Part shown: piece after piece, positions 48,343 through 56,667 of the stretch | How the letters are laid out: every line of letters begins with the position of its first letter | How positions within the stretch are numbered: the first letter of the stretch is position 1 | Source: Candidatus Promineifilum breve | GTDB lineage: Bacteria > Chloroflexota > Anaerolineae > Promineifilales > Promineifilaceae | DNA: 64,000 nt | Reading direction: 5' to 3' | NCBI RefSeq assembly: GCF_900066015.1 | Contig: NZ_LN890655.1 | Coordinates: forward strand, 372,001-436,000 | Translations under genes and position numbers: made by a program | Notes under the pieces: generated by a model | What the model saw: only the letters and a program-made list of their open reading frames with translations | Database searches by the model: none | What the model was told of the DNA's origin: nothing

Positions 48343-49376
48343 ACCATCACCTCGCTCGGTTCCTCACCGCGTAGCGCCAACAGGGCCGGGACGGCCAACC
48401 CCAACAAGGCCAGACCGGCCCCCAACTGAAACGGCGGCGGCGCGAACCGCGGATAGGGCGAATAGCCCCACACCGCCCGGCCCCACCACGGCCACGGCAA
48501 CATCAAAAGCAGCGGCAGGAGCGCCCCAAGGAGAAGCAGCGTGTCCCCGCCGCGCCAGCGGCGCGGCCGGTAATGGCTGCGTTGCGCCAGCCGGCTCAGC
48601 ACAACGTAGGCCCCGCCGATGGCCAACGCCGCGCCGGCCAACAACCACCAGCCGTCGGCCGTATTCCATAGCAGCCGCAGCGCCCCGGCCAGCGCCAACA
48701 ACAAGCCCAGCAGCAACAGCAGCCGGGCGCGCAACGGCGTCGCCACCTGCACTGTGGAGCCATAGCCGCGGGCGACCATCGTCTCCGATAGGTTGAGCGC
48801 GCGCTCCAGACCGGCGATCAACAGGGGAATCACCACCGGCTGCCAATCGCGCAGGCCGCTGAGGCGATGGCCGCGGATGGCCTGCGCCTCGCGGATGCGC
48901 TGGAATTGGCGCGCCGTTTCGGGCACGTAGGTGATGGCGATCAACATGACCAGGCCCAGCTCGTGCAAGGCGCGTGGCGTCAGCCCCGCCAACTCGCTGA
49001 CGGGCACGATGGCGTTGAAGGCCAGGAAGAACGACAGCAACGTGATGAGGCGCAGCCCGTTCACAAAGCCGAAGAGGGCCGCCTCCAGCGTGAGCGGGCC
49101 GCCGATGAGCGGCCAACCGGCCGGCAGCGTCGCCAGCGTCGTCTGGCCGATGTGGGCGGTGAGCATGTTGAACAGCGTCGAAAAGAGCAGGATCATCAGA
49201 CTGACCCGCCAGAATGGGAAGCGCCAGCCGCCGCCCGTCAGTGGCGCGCAGGCCAGGGCCACGATCCGCGAGATGAGCAACAACAAGAGAAGATAGAGCG
49301 GGTTGCCGGCCACAATCGCCAGCAGACCTCCGGCCAACAACCAGACGAGCCAGGCGCGGGCGTCGAATGTGCTCAC
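48339..49376 (-). CDS. ECF transporter T component (EcfT/CbiQ family)
   Basis: 345 aa. Five to eight membrane helices. The coupling helices carry two Ala-Arg-Gly-type motifs, EAQAIRGHR and TMVARGYG, that grip the ATPases. The C-terminal 120 residues form an additional set of hydrophobic helices not usual in EcfT. The start is a GTG at 49376 that overlaps the S-component stop as GTGA; upstream frame sequence is a shadow. Translation is coupled on both sides. Confidence 0.9.
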   Translation of the reverse strand: MSTFDARAWLVWLLAGGLLAIVAGNPLYLLLLLLISRIVALACAPLTGGGWRFPFWRVSLMILLFSTLFNMLTAHIGQTTLATLPAGWPLIGGPLTLEAALFGFVNGLRLITLLSFFLAFNAIVPVSELAGLTPRALHELGLVMLIAITYVPETARQFQRIREAQAIRGHRLSGLRDWQPVVIPLLIAGLERALNLSETMVARGYGSTVQVATPLRARLLLLLGLLLALAGALRLLWNTADGWWLLAGAALAIGGAYVVLSRLAQRSHYRPRRWRGGDTLLLLGALLPLLLMLPWPWWGRAVWGYSPYPRFAPPPFQLGAGLALLGLAVPALLALRGEEPSEVMV

Positions 49377-50164
49377 GATGGCCGCACCTGGAACTGGAAA
49401 CGGCCGCGAAAGCGGGCCAGCGCGCGCACCGTCGGCAAGCCCAACGCGGCCATCAGGATGACGTTGCCGATGGCCGCGGCCGCATCCCACAGCAGCGAGG
49501 TCGCCAGATAGAAGGCCGCGTAACGGCGCAAAGCATCGGCGACCCCCGCCCCCGGCGTCCACGTCGTCTGCGCGTCGCCGGCCAGATAGGGCCACGAGTA
49601 AAGGTTCATAATGCCACCATAGAGGAAGCCCCACACGAAGCCAAACCCGACGAGCAGGACGATCTCGCCCCTTCGTCCCGGCGGGTGGGGCAACCAGCCG
49701 GCCGTCAGACCCAGCCAGCCGGCGGTGAACATCTGATAGGGCAGCCACGGCCCTATCCCGCCGGTGATGATACCCGACACCAGCATCGTCATGGCCCCCA
49801 GCAAATAGCCGAACCGCGCCCCGAAAACGTAACCGCCGAGGATGATGGGCACGAAGACGGGCGAAAACCCGCCGGGGCCGGGGATGCCGACCTCAATAAA
49901 GCGCAACGTTGACGTGGCGGCGACCATGATCCCCAGAGCAGCCACCGTCTTGGCCCCGGCCGCCTGCCCTTGCAGTTCCACCATCAACACCGCCAGACAC
50001 AAGGTGACGAGCAACGTCGCCAACAGCGGCGTCACGTTCGTAGCCTCGGTAGCGGCCGGCGCCAGGGATTGGACGGCCGGGCGCAGGAAGGGGAATAGCA
50101 GCGCCACCAGACCAATGAGGCCCGCCAACAAGTAGAGCGTTCCGCTGACGATTGAACGGGTCAT
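49373..50164 (-). CDS. ECF transporter substrate-binding S component, probably for cobalamin
   Basis: 263 aa, six to eight hydrophobic segments and the loop GFSPVFVPIILGGYVFGARFG, followed by GIGPWLPYQMFTAGWLG, typical of ECF S components. Specificity cannot be read from the sequence alone. The cobalamin riboswitch and adenosyltransferase in the same operon point to a corrinoid (CbrT-like). The ATG at 50164 overlaps the DUF4430 stop as ATGA. Confidence 0.87.
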   Translation of the reverse strand: MTRSIVSGTLYLLAGLIGLVALLFPFLRPAVQSLAPAATEATNVTPLLATLLVTLCLAVLMVELQGQAAGAKTVAALGIMVAATSTLRFIEVGIPGPGGFSPVFVPIILGGYVFGARFGYLLGAMTMLVSGIITGGIGPWLPYQMFTAGWLGLTAGWLPHPPGRRGEIVLLVGFGFVWGFLYGGIMNLYSWPYLAGDAQTTWTPGAGVADALRRYAAFYLATSLLWDAAAAIGNVILMAALGLPTVRALARFRGRFQFQVRPS

Positions 50165-51342
50165 CGTTCTCTCACCGTTGGCTGGCTCACGCTGCGGCGG
50201 CGATAGACGGCCAGGGCCAACGCGCCCAACAGCAGCACCAGGCCGGCGAATCCGGCATAGGCCAACAGGTCGGGCGCTGCGGCCTCGGTCGCCGTCGAGA
50301 AGGGGGGCGCGGCAACCGCCTCGTCCACCGCGTTCTGACCTACCACAGCGACAATGGCCGCGGTCGGAGACGAATCGACGGCAACAGCGGCCGGGATCGC
50401 CGTCTGCCCGATGGCCGGTTCTACGAAAACCGGCGTGGCGACGGCGGGTAATCCCACGGGTGTGGTGTTATCCGTGCCAGGGGTTGGAGGCAAAGCGGCC
50501 GCAGTTGTACCCGTTTCCGGGGCGACCGGCGGCACCGGGCTAACCGGCGCGGCGGGGAGCGACGCCGCGCCACCCACCGGCTGGGCGACCGCATTCGTCG
50601 CCGTTAGCGGCACGGCCGTGCTACCCGCCGGTGTGGCCCGTTGGGTGGGGCGCGTGGCCGGCGTAGCACTGGCCCCAACCACGGTTGAGGCCGCGGGCGT
50701 GATCGTCGCCGTGCCGTTGGCGGTCGGCCGCGGCGACGCGGTCAGCGCCACTGTGGCCGTGGCCGCCGGCTGGCCGTCGCTGGTGGGCAGCGGTGTGGGC
50801 AACACGACCGGCGTCGCCGTGCGCGACGGGGTAGGGGTAACCGTGGGCGTGTTGGTCGCCGCCGCCGCGCATACGTCGCCGTAAGCGATGGCCGGCGGCG
50901 GCGTGGCCTGCGTCACCGAACCCAGCCCCCACACCCAGCCCTCCACCGCGCCATCACCCACCTGATAGAGGGCCGACCCGGCCGACGAGTAGCCCCAGAC
51001 CCCATCGCTCTGATGCCAATAGGCCCAGTAGAGGCAGTCGCCCCCGCCACGACAGGAACAGAAGCAGTCGTCGGGCGGGCAGCCCCGGCCGTCAATACGG
51101 CACACAGCCGCGCCGCCCGACTGAAAATCGGCCTCCACCGGCAAGCCGGAGCGCTGCAACAGATCGAAGCCGCTGATCGTCTCCTCGCTAAAGCCGACGC
51201 AACGCGTGGCGACCTGGCCGTTGCCGAAATCGACGACCAGCGCCGCCCGGTTGTCGTCGCTGGCCCCGGACGGGTAATAGACCAGCAGCGCCAGAACGCC
51301 GACCGACAGCAGAAGGAGGAGCAACCACTTCGTTCGCATCAT
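50161..51342 (-). CDS. membrane-anchored DUF4430 (transcobalamin beta-domain-like) protein
   Basis: 393 aa. Residues 5-23 are a signal/anchor. Residues 30-140 are a DUF4430-like domain (RAALVVDFGNGQVATRCVGF, CLYWAYWHQSDGVWGYSSAG, VGDGAVEGWVWG), with an inserted Cys-rich loop (CRIDGRGCPPDDCFCSC). A 200-residue Thr/Pro/Ala-rich stalk follows, then a membrane helix (about 360-380) and an RRR tail. DUF4430 is related to the C-terminal beta domain of intrinsic factor and transcobalamin. The domain should sit outside the cell on a stalk. It starts 9 nt after the barrel gene. Confidence 0.85.
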   Translation of the reverse strand: MMRTKWLLLLLLSVGVLALLVYYPSGASDDNRAALVVDFGNGQVATRCVGFSEETISGFDLLQRSGLPVEADFQSGGAAVCRIDGRGCPPDDCFCSCRGGGDCLYWAYWHQSDGVWGYSSAGSALYQVGDGAVEGWVWGLGSVTQATPPPAIAYGDVCAAAATNTPTVTPTPSRTATPVVLPTPLPTSDGQPAATATVALTASPRPTANGTATITPAASTVVGASATPATRPTQRATPAGSTAVPLTATNAVAQPVGGAASLPAAPVSPVPPVAPETGTTAAALPPTPGTDNTTPVGLPAVATPVFVEPAIGQTAIPAAVAVDSSPTAAIVAVVGQNAVDEAVAAPPFSTATEAAAPDLLAYAGFAGLVLLLGALALAVYRRRSVSQPTVRER

Positions 51343-51351
51343 ACCCCAGCC

Positions 51352-53244
51352 TCAACGCACGAGCGGCAAGTAATTGTCCCAGAAACCCCAATCCGGCCGG
51401 CGAGTCAGCAGCAGGATCGCGTCGGCGGTCGAATAGGGATCGTCGCCCGGACCAAAGGCGTTGGGCCAACAGCCGTTGCCGGCCTGCGCGGCCAGCACGG
51501 CGTCGGCGGCATTGGTCAGCCGCCCATCGACAACGCGGCTCCAGTCGGGGCCGAAGGGATTGCCGCCGACGGCCACCAGGCCTTGCACGACCTCGGCCGA
51601 TGAGCTGGGGCTGACCGCGCCGCCAAACCCCCAGCCGCCGTCGACCGTCTGAGAGGCCCGCAGCGCGGCTATTGTCCCCGTGCGGCCGCCAATCGACAGC
51701 CCCCCTAATACTTGCAGGGCCATGCCGTTGGAATCGGGATCGCCCCAATCGCCGTCGGATTGGGTCGCCAACAACACATCTACGGCCGACGGCGCGACGG
51801 GCTGCTCGGCGGCCAGCAGGCCCAGCATCGCCTCGCCGTGGGCGAAGATACCGAAGGCGGTGGAATCATATTCGCCCGTCGGCGAGAGATAGCCCGACAT
51901 GAGCAGCGGCAAATTCAGGCCGGCAAAATCCGCCACCTCGGCCGGCGGCCCGGCGGCGACAACACCCTGCATGACGATGCCCACCCGGCCGCCCCGACCG
52001 CCGCTCAGGTAGTCGGGGGTCAACTCCGCCAACGCCTCGACAGCATCCGTGCCGCCCGGCGTCGTCCAGCGTGCGGCCCGCGGATCCTCGCCCAGGGCGG
52101 CGATGGCCTGGATGGCCCGCGACGTGCCCTGAGCATCGACCGCGTTGCCGGCAAATGGCGCCCAGCCGCCGGTGGCGTCATCCTGCATCCCTTCCACACA
52201 ACTCAAGGCCGCGCGCGCGGCCTCCAGACGGGCCGGCAGCGGGAACGGCCGCCCGGCCACAGCGGGGATCGCTTGCACCGTGGCATAGAAATCGTCGAAC
52301 GGCCCCTGCCCGAAGTCGGATTGGAAGGCCCCGCTCGCGCTCTGATAGCCGAGTAGCACCGCTAGTGGCGATTGCCCATCCACGACCCACGCGCCGGTCG
52401 ACGCAACCCACGGCTCGCCCAGGGCGCTCAACGCCTGAATCACCAGCGCCGTGGAGTTGACGTTGGCTCCGAAGCCCGATCCATACTCCCACCCCTTCGC
52501 CAGTTGCGTATCGGCCAGGAAATCGACCGCCGCTTCCACCGCCGGGCTGTCGGCCGGACGCCCGGCGGCCACCAGAGCCATGATCACCAGGGCGGTGGCG
52601 TCGGCATTACGGGGTGTGCCGAAGCCGTCATCCCATGAGCCGTCATCCGCCTGCTGGTCTTCGAGCCAGACCGCCGCCGCGGCCGGTAGCGTCTCGCGAG
52701 CGGCGGCCACACCCAGCATGGCGATGGCCTGCTTGTACGGGTCGGCCACGCCATACGCGCCGGATGGTTCATAGTGGGCCTGTAGCGCGTCCACGTAATC
52801 GTGACCGGCAAAGGCGCGGGGATCGACGGCCGCGGCCGTGAGGGCCATAACCACCTTGCCCGCCTGGCCGCCGTTCTCGGCGGCGAAGGCCATAACATCG
52901 TCGCTGTGGGCGGTCAGATAATCCAGGGGAGCGGCCGGCTCGCCGGGGAAGATGGCCCCCGCCGGATAACCGGCGGCGCTGAGGGCCAGCACGGCATCGA
53001 GCGTGGCCGAGACGGTCGAATCGGCCTGGTTGGCGCCGGCGCTAGACGACGCATAACCGCCGTCGTCGTTCTGGAATTCACGCACCATCCAATAGATGGC
53101 CTGTTTGACGGCGCTGGGCTGGTCGGCCGTCTGTTGCGTCGTCGCCGGCGTCGGGGGCGCGGCTTGCAGCGCGTGGAGCGACAGCACGACGGCCGCGCCG
53201 GCCATCAACAAGGTGATCATCAGCCTGAGTAGTTTCGTACGCAT
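51352..53244 (-). CDS. secreted alpha6/alpha6-barrel repeat protein (prenyltransferase/squalene-cyclase-like)
   Basis: 630 aa. A signal peptide at residues 1-28 (LLMAGAAVVLSLHALQA-APP) is followed by about eight repeats with the QxxDGGW / STAxxIxAL pattern (DDGGYASSSAG, DDGSWDDGFG, KGWEYGSGFG, TGGWAPF, SDGDWGDPDSNG, VDGGWGFGG, GNGCWPNAFG). This is the alpha/alpha-toroid shared by terpenoid cyclases and by the N-terminal domain of intrinsic factor and transcobalamin. No DxDD or prenyltransferase zinc motif is seen, so binding is more likely than catalysis. The start at 53244 follows a GAGGG site; an ATG at 53268 is possible. First gene behind the riboswitch. Confidence 0.85.
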   Translation of the reverse strand: MRTKLLRLMITLLMAGAAVVLSLHALQAAPPTPATTQQTADQPSAVKQAIYWMVREFQNDDGGYASSSAGANQADSTVSATLDAVLALSAAGYPAGAIFPGEPAAPLDYLTAHSDDVMAFAAENGGQAGKVVMALTAAAVDPRAFAGHDYVDALQAHYEPSGAYGVADPYKQAIAMLGVAAARETLPAAAAVWLEDQQADDGSWDDGFGTPRNADATALVIMALVAAGRPADSPAVEAAVDFLADTQLAKGWEYGSGFGANVNSTALVIQALSALGEPWVASTGAWVVDGQSPLAVLLGYQSASGAFQSDFGQGPFDDFYATVQAIPAVAGRPFPLPARLEAARAALSCVEGMQDDATGGWAPFAGNAVDAQGTSRAIQAIAALGEDPRAARWTTPGGTDAVEALAELTPDYLSGGRGGRVGIVMQGVVAAGPPAEVADFAGLNLPLLMSGYLSPTGEYDSTAFGIFAHGEAMLGLLAAEQPVAPSAVDVLLATQSDGDWGDPDSNGMALQVLGGLSIGGRTGTIAALRASQTVDGGWGFGGAVSPSSSAEVVQGLVAVGGNPFGPDWSRVVDGRLTNAADAVLAAQAGNGCWPNAFGPGDDPYSTADAILLLTRRPDWGFWDNYLPLVR

Positions 53245-53333
53245 ATTTCCCTCTATCCTTTTCTCCATCCATTTACCGGCTCATAGGCCATTATCTGTTA
53301 GCAATGGTCGGGTTAAGAGAGGGAATCCGGGAA

Positions 53334-53362
53334 ACAAAAACTCGATGCACAGGCATCGAGTT
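53334..53362 (-). terminator. expression-platform terminator of the cobalamin riboswitch
   Basis: On the minus strand CTCGATGC (53360-53353) pairs with GCATCGAG (53348-53341) around a 4-nt loop and runs into a TTTTTGTTT tract. It lies between the aptamer and the first gene, consistent with B12-dependent attenuation. Confidence 0.88.
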
Positions 53363-53392
53363 GAGAGGTTTACGTGTTGACTGCTACGCCGT

Positions 53393-53596
53393 AGTTCCCA
53401 ACCCTTATCCACGAGGGTAGAAAACGCATCCCAGGGTGTCGACCTGGCTTAGCGAACGAAATCGGACTCGTTCGCCTCACAGTTGCGGGAACAGCACCGG
53501 CCTTGGCTCTTTCGGATCAAGCCTCACCGGTTTCGCGATTACGCCCTGCCTTCCGGGGCATGGGCGACCTGAGACGGGTTTGCTTATTCGGTTGTG
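53393..53596 (-). promoter_or_regulatory. cobalamin riboswitch
   Basis: On the minus strand the leader contains the B12-box core GGTGCTGTTCCCGCAACTGT (53497-53478), preceded by AACCGGTGAGGC, and the conserved AAGCCAGGTCGACACCCTGG block (53450-53431) with its P-stem partner. About 200 nt long, it controls the barrel-DUF4430-ECF-adenosyltransferase operon. Ends are approximate because they were read by eye. Confidence 0.9.
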
Positions 53597-53602
53597 GCCA
53601 GC

Positions 53603-53631
53603 AGTCTAGCAGATGCGCGATCGGGCGTCAA
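53603..53631 (-). promoter_or_regulatory. promoter of the B12 operon
   Basis: TTGACG (53631-53626), a 17-nt spacer and TAGACT (53608-53603) lie directly before the riboswitch. The -35 box overlaps the last codon of the upstream methyltransferase gene. Confidence 0.65.
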
Positions 53632-54515
53632 ATGCCGGCGGTCTCATCCGGCGGTGGCACAGGTTTCGCGCCGACATAAAGGAGATGATCGGCCGCGCCC
53701 CACAACGACGGCTCGCGCCCCAGGCGATAGTTCAGATCGACCCAGGCCGGCCACAGTTCATCGTCGGCCGCGTTGACCGTTTCCTCGTGGCCGGCCAGAA
53801 TGCCCTCGCAGCCCTGGAGCAACAGGTGGCGAAAGCCGCCGGCATCCATGAGGGGCATGATTTCGTCGGGATGGGCGAAGTAGGAATCGGGGAAGGCGCT
53901 ATCCTCGCGGGCGGGGTTGCGGCCCTCATTGAGCATCTGCCGGTAGCGGTTGGGATGATCGACAATCCAGCGCGGCGAATGGATGGCAACGTCGCGCAGG
54001 GGAGCAAAGCGGGTAATGAACGAGGCGAAGATCAACCCGCCGGGTCGCAAGGCGCGGTAGGCTTCGCGTACGGCCGCCAGGCGCTCGGCTTCAGCCAACA
54101 GATGATACAGCGGCCCCATGAGCAGCACCGCATCGAAGATGCCGGAAAAATCCTCGGCCGCCCCCTCCAGCCGATCCGGCAGCGCCGTCGCGTCGCCGCG
54201 AAGGGGCGGCGGCAGGTAGATACCGGCGGCGGTGGCCTTTTCCAGTGCCAGATCGAGCGAACGCTGCGACAGATCGATCAGCGTCACGCGGTAACCAAGT
54301 TGGGTCAGGTAGAGCGCATAGCGGCCCGGCCCGCCGCCCACGTCGAGAATACGACCGGGCGGCGGCGGCAACTGTTCGTCCAGCACGCGGCAGGTGACTG
54401 CGAACTCCATCCGATGCCGATCCAGGCGCTCCCACTCGCGCTCGGCAAAGCGGTCGTAATGTAGCTCGACCGGGTTGAGGCGAATCGTGCCGGCCGGGTC
54501 GTCGAAATCACTCAT
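53628..54515 (-). CDS. class I SAM-dependent methyltransferase
   Basis: 295 aa. Motif I ILDVGGGPGRYALYL, motif II VTLIDLSQRSL, motif IV FDAVLLMGPLYHL and post-motif RPGGLIFASFITRF. The C-terminal 120 residues have FFAHPDEI-type sequence (YFAHPDEIMPLMDAGGFRHL) found in small-molecule methyltransferases. Substrate unknown. The ATG at 54515 overlaps the gpmI stop by 8 nt. Confidence 0.88.
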   Translation of the reverse strand: MSDFDDPAGTIRLNPVELHYDRFAEREWERLDRHRMEFAVTCRVLDEQLPPPPGRILDVGGGPGRYALYLTQLGYRVTLIDLSQRSLDLALEKATAAGIYLPPPLRGDATALPDRLEGAAEDFSGIFDAVLLMGPLYHLLAEAERLAAVREAYRALRPGGLIFASFITRFAPLRDVAIHSPRWIVDHPNRYRQMLNEGRNPAREDSAFPDSYFAHPDEIMPLMDAGGFRHLLLQGCEGILAGHEETVNAADDELWPAWVDLNYRLGREPSLWGAADHLLYVGAKPVPPPDETAGI

Positions 54516-56064
54516 CGATCAAACTGCGGCCGGTCATCTCGGTCGGCTTGGGGACACCCATCAGATGGAGAATGGTGGGCGAGACGTCGGCCAATATGCC
54601 GCGCGGTCGCAAGTTGAAATAGCGGTCGCCGATGACGAACAGCGAGACGGGTTGAGTGGTATGATAAGTATGCGGTTCGCCGGTCACCTCGTCGATCATG
54701 CGCTCGCAATTGCCGTGGTCGGCGGTGACAATGGCGACCCCACCCTTGGCCGTAATGGCCTCGACCAGCTTGCCGGCGCATTCATCGACCGTCTCCACCG
54801 CCTTGATGGCCGCCGACAGGATACCGGTGTGGCCCACCATGTCGGGGTTGGCGAAGTTGACCAGGATAAAGCTGTCGTCGCCGCTGTTGACCCGGTTGAT
54901 GACCGCCTCGGCCAGCGGGCGGGCGCTCATCTCCGGCTGCAAGTCATAGGTCGGCACTTTCGGCGACGGCTCCAGATGGCGCTCCTCGCCGGCAAACATC
55001 ACCTCCACGCCACCGTTGAAGAAATAGGTGACGTGGGCGTACTTCTCCGTCTCGGCGGCATGGAATTGACGCAGGCCGGCCTCGCTGATGACCTCGGCCA
55101 GCGGGTTGGTGATGTCAACCTCAGGAAACAGGACCTTCACCGGCAGGGTCGGGTCGTAGTTGGTCATGGTCACGATGTCGAGGTTGGGGATGTAGTCGTG
55201 GGGAAAGCCGTCGTGCTCCGGCAGAGCAAAGGCAGCCACGATCTGGCGCATGCGGTCGGCGCGGAAGTTGAAGAAGATGAGAGCATCGCCGGGTTCCACC
55301 AGGACGTTGCGCGCGCCGGTGTCGAGGGCCACCGGCAAAACGAACTCATCGGTCACCTTTTCACGATAGGAGTTCTCCAGCGCGGCGGTCAGCGACGGCG
55401 CGCTGCGCATCGGACTTTCGGCCGTTTCATGGTAGCCATCGTGGAGGGCCACGTCGCGATAACCGATCTCCGTTCTGGCCCAGCGCTTGTCGCGATCCAT
55501 AATGTAGTAGCGCCCGGTTACGGAAGCGATGATGCCGGGATGGTTGGCGGCCAGATATTCTTCCAGTTCGCGGGCATAGCGCATGGCGCTCTCCGGCGGC
55601 GTGTCGCGGCCGTCGGTGATGACGTGGAGGATCGGCTCGATACCGGCCTTCTCGGCGGCCATCAGCAAGGCGTAGAGATGCTTGCTGTGGCTATGGACGC
55701 CGCCCTCGCCCAACAGGCCGATCAGGTGCAGCTTGTCCCCGCGCGCCTTGACGCCGGCCAGCGTCTCTAGCAAGACGTCATTGTTGAAGAAGTCGCCGCG
55801 ATCGATCGCCAGATTGATCCGGGTGAGGTCCTGATAGATAATGCGCCCCGCGCCCAGGTTGAGATGGCCGACTTCCGAGTTGCCCATCTGGCCGTCGGGC
55901 AAGCCCACGGCCTCGCCCGAGGCGTCGACGATGGAACGCTCCCCCGTACTCAGCCAGCGATCAAAATTCGGCGTGCGCGCCTGGACGACCGCATTACCGT
56001 GTTCCATCTCGCGAATACCCCAGCCGTCAAGGATAATGAGCGCAACCGGGCGATAGGATTTCAT
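54508..56064 (-). CDS. gpmI: 2,3-bisphosphoglycerate-independent phosphoglycerate mutase
   Basis: 518 aa. The alkaline-phosphatase-type metal sites are seen: LIILDGWGIRE, the catalytic Ser in GQMGNSEVGHLNLGAG, FFNFRADRMRQI, NFANPDMVGHTG and VTADHGNCE. It interconverts 3- and 2-phosphoglycerate in glycolysis. The start at 56064 gives the canonical N-terminus, with AGAGGAG about 11 nt upstream. Separated from tRNA-Asn by a terminator. Confidence 0.96.
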   Translation of the reverse strand: MKSYRPVALIILDGWGIREMEHGNAVVQARTPNFDRWLSTGERSIVDASGEAVGLPDGQMGNSEVGHLNLGAGRIIYQDLTRINLAIDRGDFFNNDVLLETLAGVKARGDKLHLIGLLGEGGVHSHSKHLYALLMAAEKAGIEPILHVITDGRDTPPESAMRYARELEEYLAANHPGIIASVTGRYYIMDRDKRWARTEIGYRDVALHDGYHETAESPMRSAPSLTAALENSYREKVTDEFVLPVALDTGARNVLVEPGDALIFFNFRADRMRQIVAAFALPEHDGFPHDYIPNLDIVTMTNYDPTLPVKVLFPEVDITNPLAEVISEAGLRQFHAAETEKYAHVTYFFNGGVEVMFAGEERHLEPSPKVPTYDLQPEMSARPLAEAVINRVNSGDDSFILVNFANPDMVGHTGILSAAIKAVETVDECAGKLVEAITAKGGVAIVTADHGNCERMIDEVTGEPHTYHTTQPVSLFVIGDRYFNLRPRGILADVSPTILHLMGVPKPTEMTGRSLIDE

Positions 56065-56122
56065 ATGACTCGTGCTCCTCTGAATTGGGAAGATTCTCGC
56101 AAAAGACCTGCGGATGATCAAC

Positions 56123-56156
56123 AAAAAAGCGGCAGGCCGGGAGGCTGCCGCTTTTT
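56123..56156 (-). terminator. bidirectional hairpin terminator after tRNA-Asn
   Basis: GCGGCAG and CTGCCGC arms flank an 8-nt loop (stem about 56129-56150), with A6 on one side and T5 on the other. On the minus strand it ends the tRNA transcript before gpmI. Confidence 0.88.
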
Positions 56157-56169
56157 AGTAATGTCCAGG

Positions 56170-56241
56170 CTCCTCAGGTTGGACTCGAACCAACAACATT
56201 GCGGTTAACAGCCGCACGCTCTGCCATTGAGCTACTGAGGA
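56170..56241 (-). tRNA. tRNA-Asn (anticodon GTT)
   Basis: 72-nt cloverleaf: acceptor TCCTCAG/CTGAGGA, anticodon loop CTGTTAA, T-arm GTTGG TTCGAGT CCAAC, discriminator G and no encoded CCA. A promoter and terminator flank it. Confidence 0.95.
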
Positions 56242-56254
56242 ATGACAATAGGTG

Positions 56255-56282
56255 ATTATACCCGGCCGGGAGCAAGTGTCAA
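56255..56282 (-). promoter_or_regulatory. promoter of tRNA-Asn
   Basis: A perfect TTGACA (56282-56277), a 16-nt spacer and a perfect TATAAT (56260-56255), 13 nt before the tRNA. Confidence 0.85.
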
Positions 56283-56415
56283 ATGAAAATTTGTCACCAG
56301 CCGGCAGGCAGTTCATAGCGAGGCGAATGGGAATTCGCCCGCCGGAGAAGGTATGATCCGGCCGAGGGCAAGCCCCGGCCGGGAGCTTTTCAGCCGTTCA
56401 GAGGGCCGGGCCGCC

Positions 56416-56628
56416 CTACTCTTCCGATGCCTCAAACTTGAAGGAGATCATCACTCGTGCGCGATATTCAACGATCTCGCCGTCATCGAGGCGCACGTCG
56501 AGCTTGGTGATCTCGGCCACGCGCAGATCGCGCAGCGATTCGCCGGCCGTCTCGATGGCTACCCGCGCGGCTTCTTCCCACGACGTCGGGCTGGTGCCGA
56601 TCACTTCAATCATCTTGTAGACACTCAT
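56416..56628 (-). CDS. dodecin (flavin-binding storage protein)
   Basis: 70 aa with the dodecin pattern YKMIEVIGTSPTSWEEAARVAIETA, then LRDLRVAEITKLDVRLDDG and YRARVMISFKFE. Dodecins form hollow 12-mers that sequester riboflavin or FMN. AAGGAG lies 7 nt before the ATG at 56628. Single small gene 39 nt after the kinase stop on the same strand. Confidence 0.93.
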   Translation of the reverse strand: MSVYKMIEVIGTSPTSWEEAARVAIETAGESLRDLRVAEITKLDVRLDDGEIVEYRARVMISFKFEASEE

Positions 56629-56667
56629 GGTATAGCTCCTTGGCCGGGTTTGCGCGCCCGGCATTTA

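Noticed and set aside
51352-53244. Squalene-hopene cyclase or prenyltransferase enzyme
   Set aside because: There is a signal peptide, no DxDD acid or zinc-site motif, and the operon is for B12 uptake; only the toroid repeat is shared.
53269-53627. Possible small gene or tRNA-Sec in the 360-nt gap
   Set aside because: The conserved blocks are those of a cobalamin riboswitch with promoter and terminator. No 8/5 or 9/4 acceptor-T arm tRNA-Sec could be drawn.
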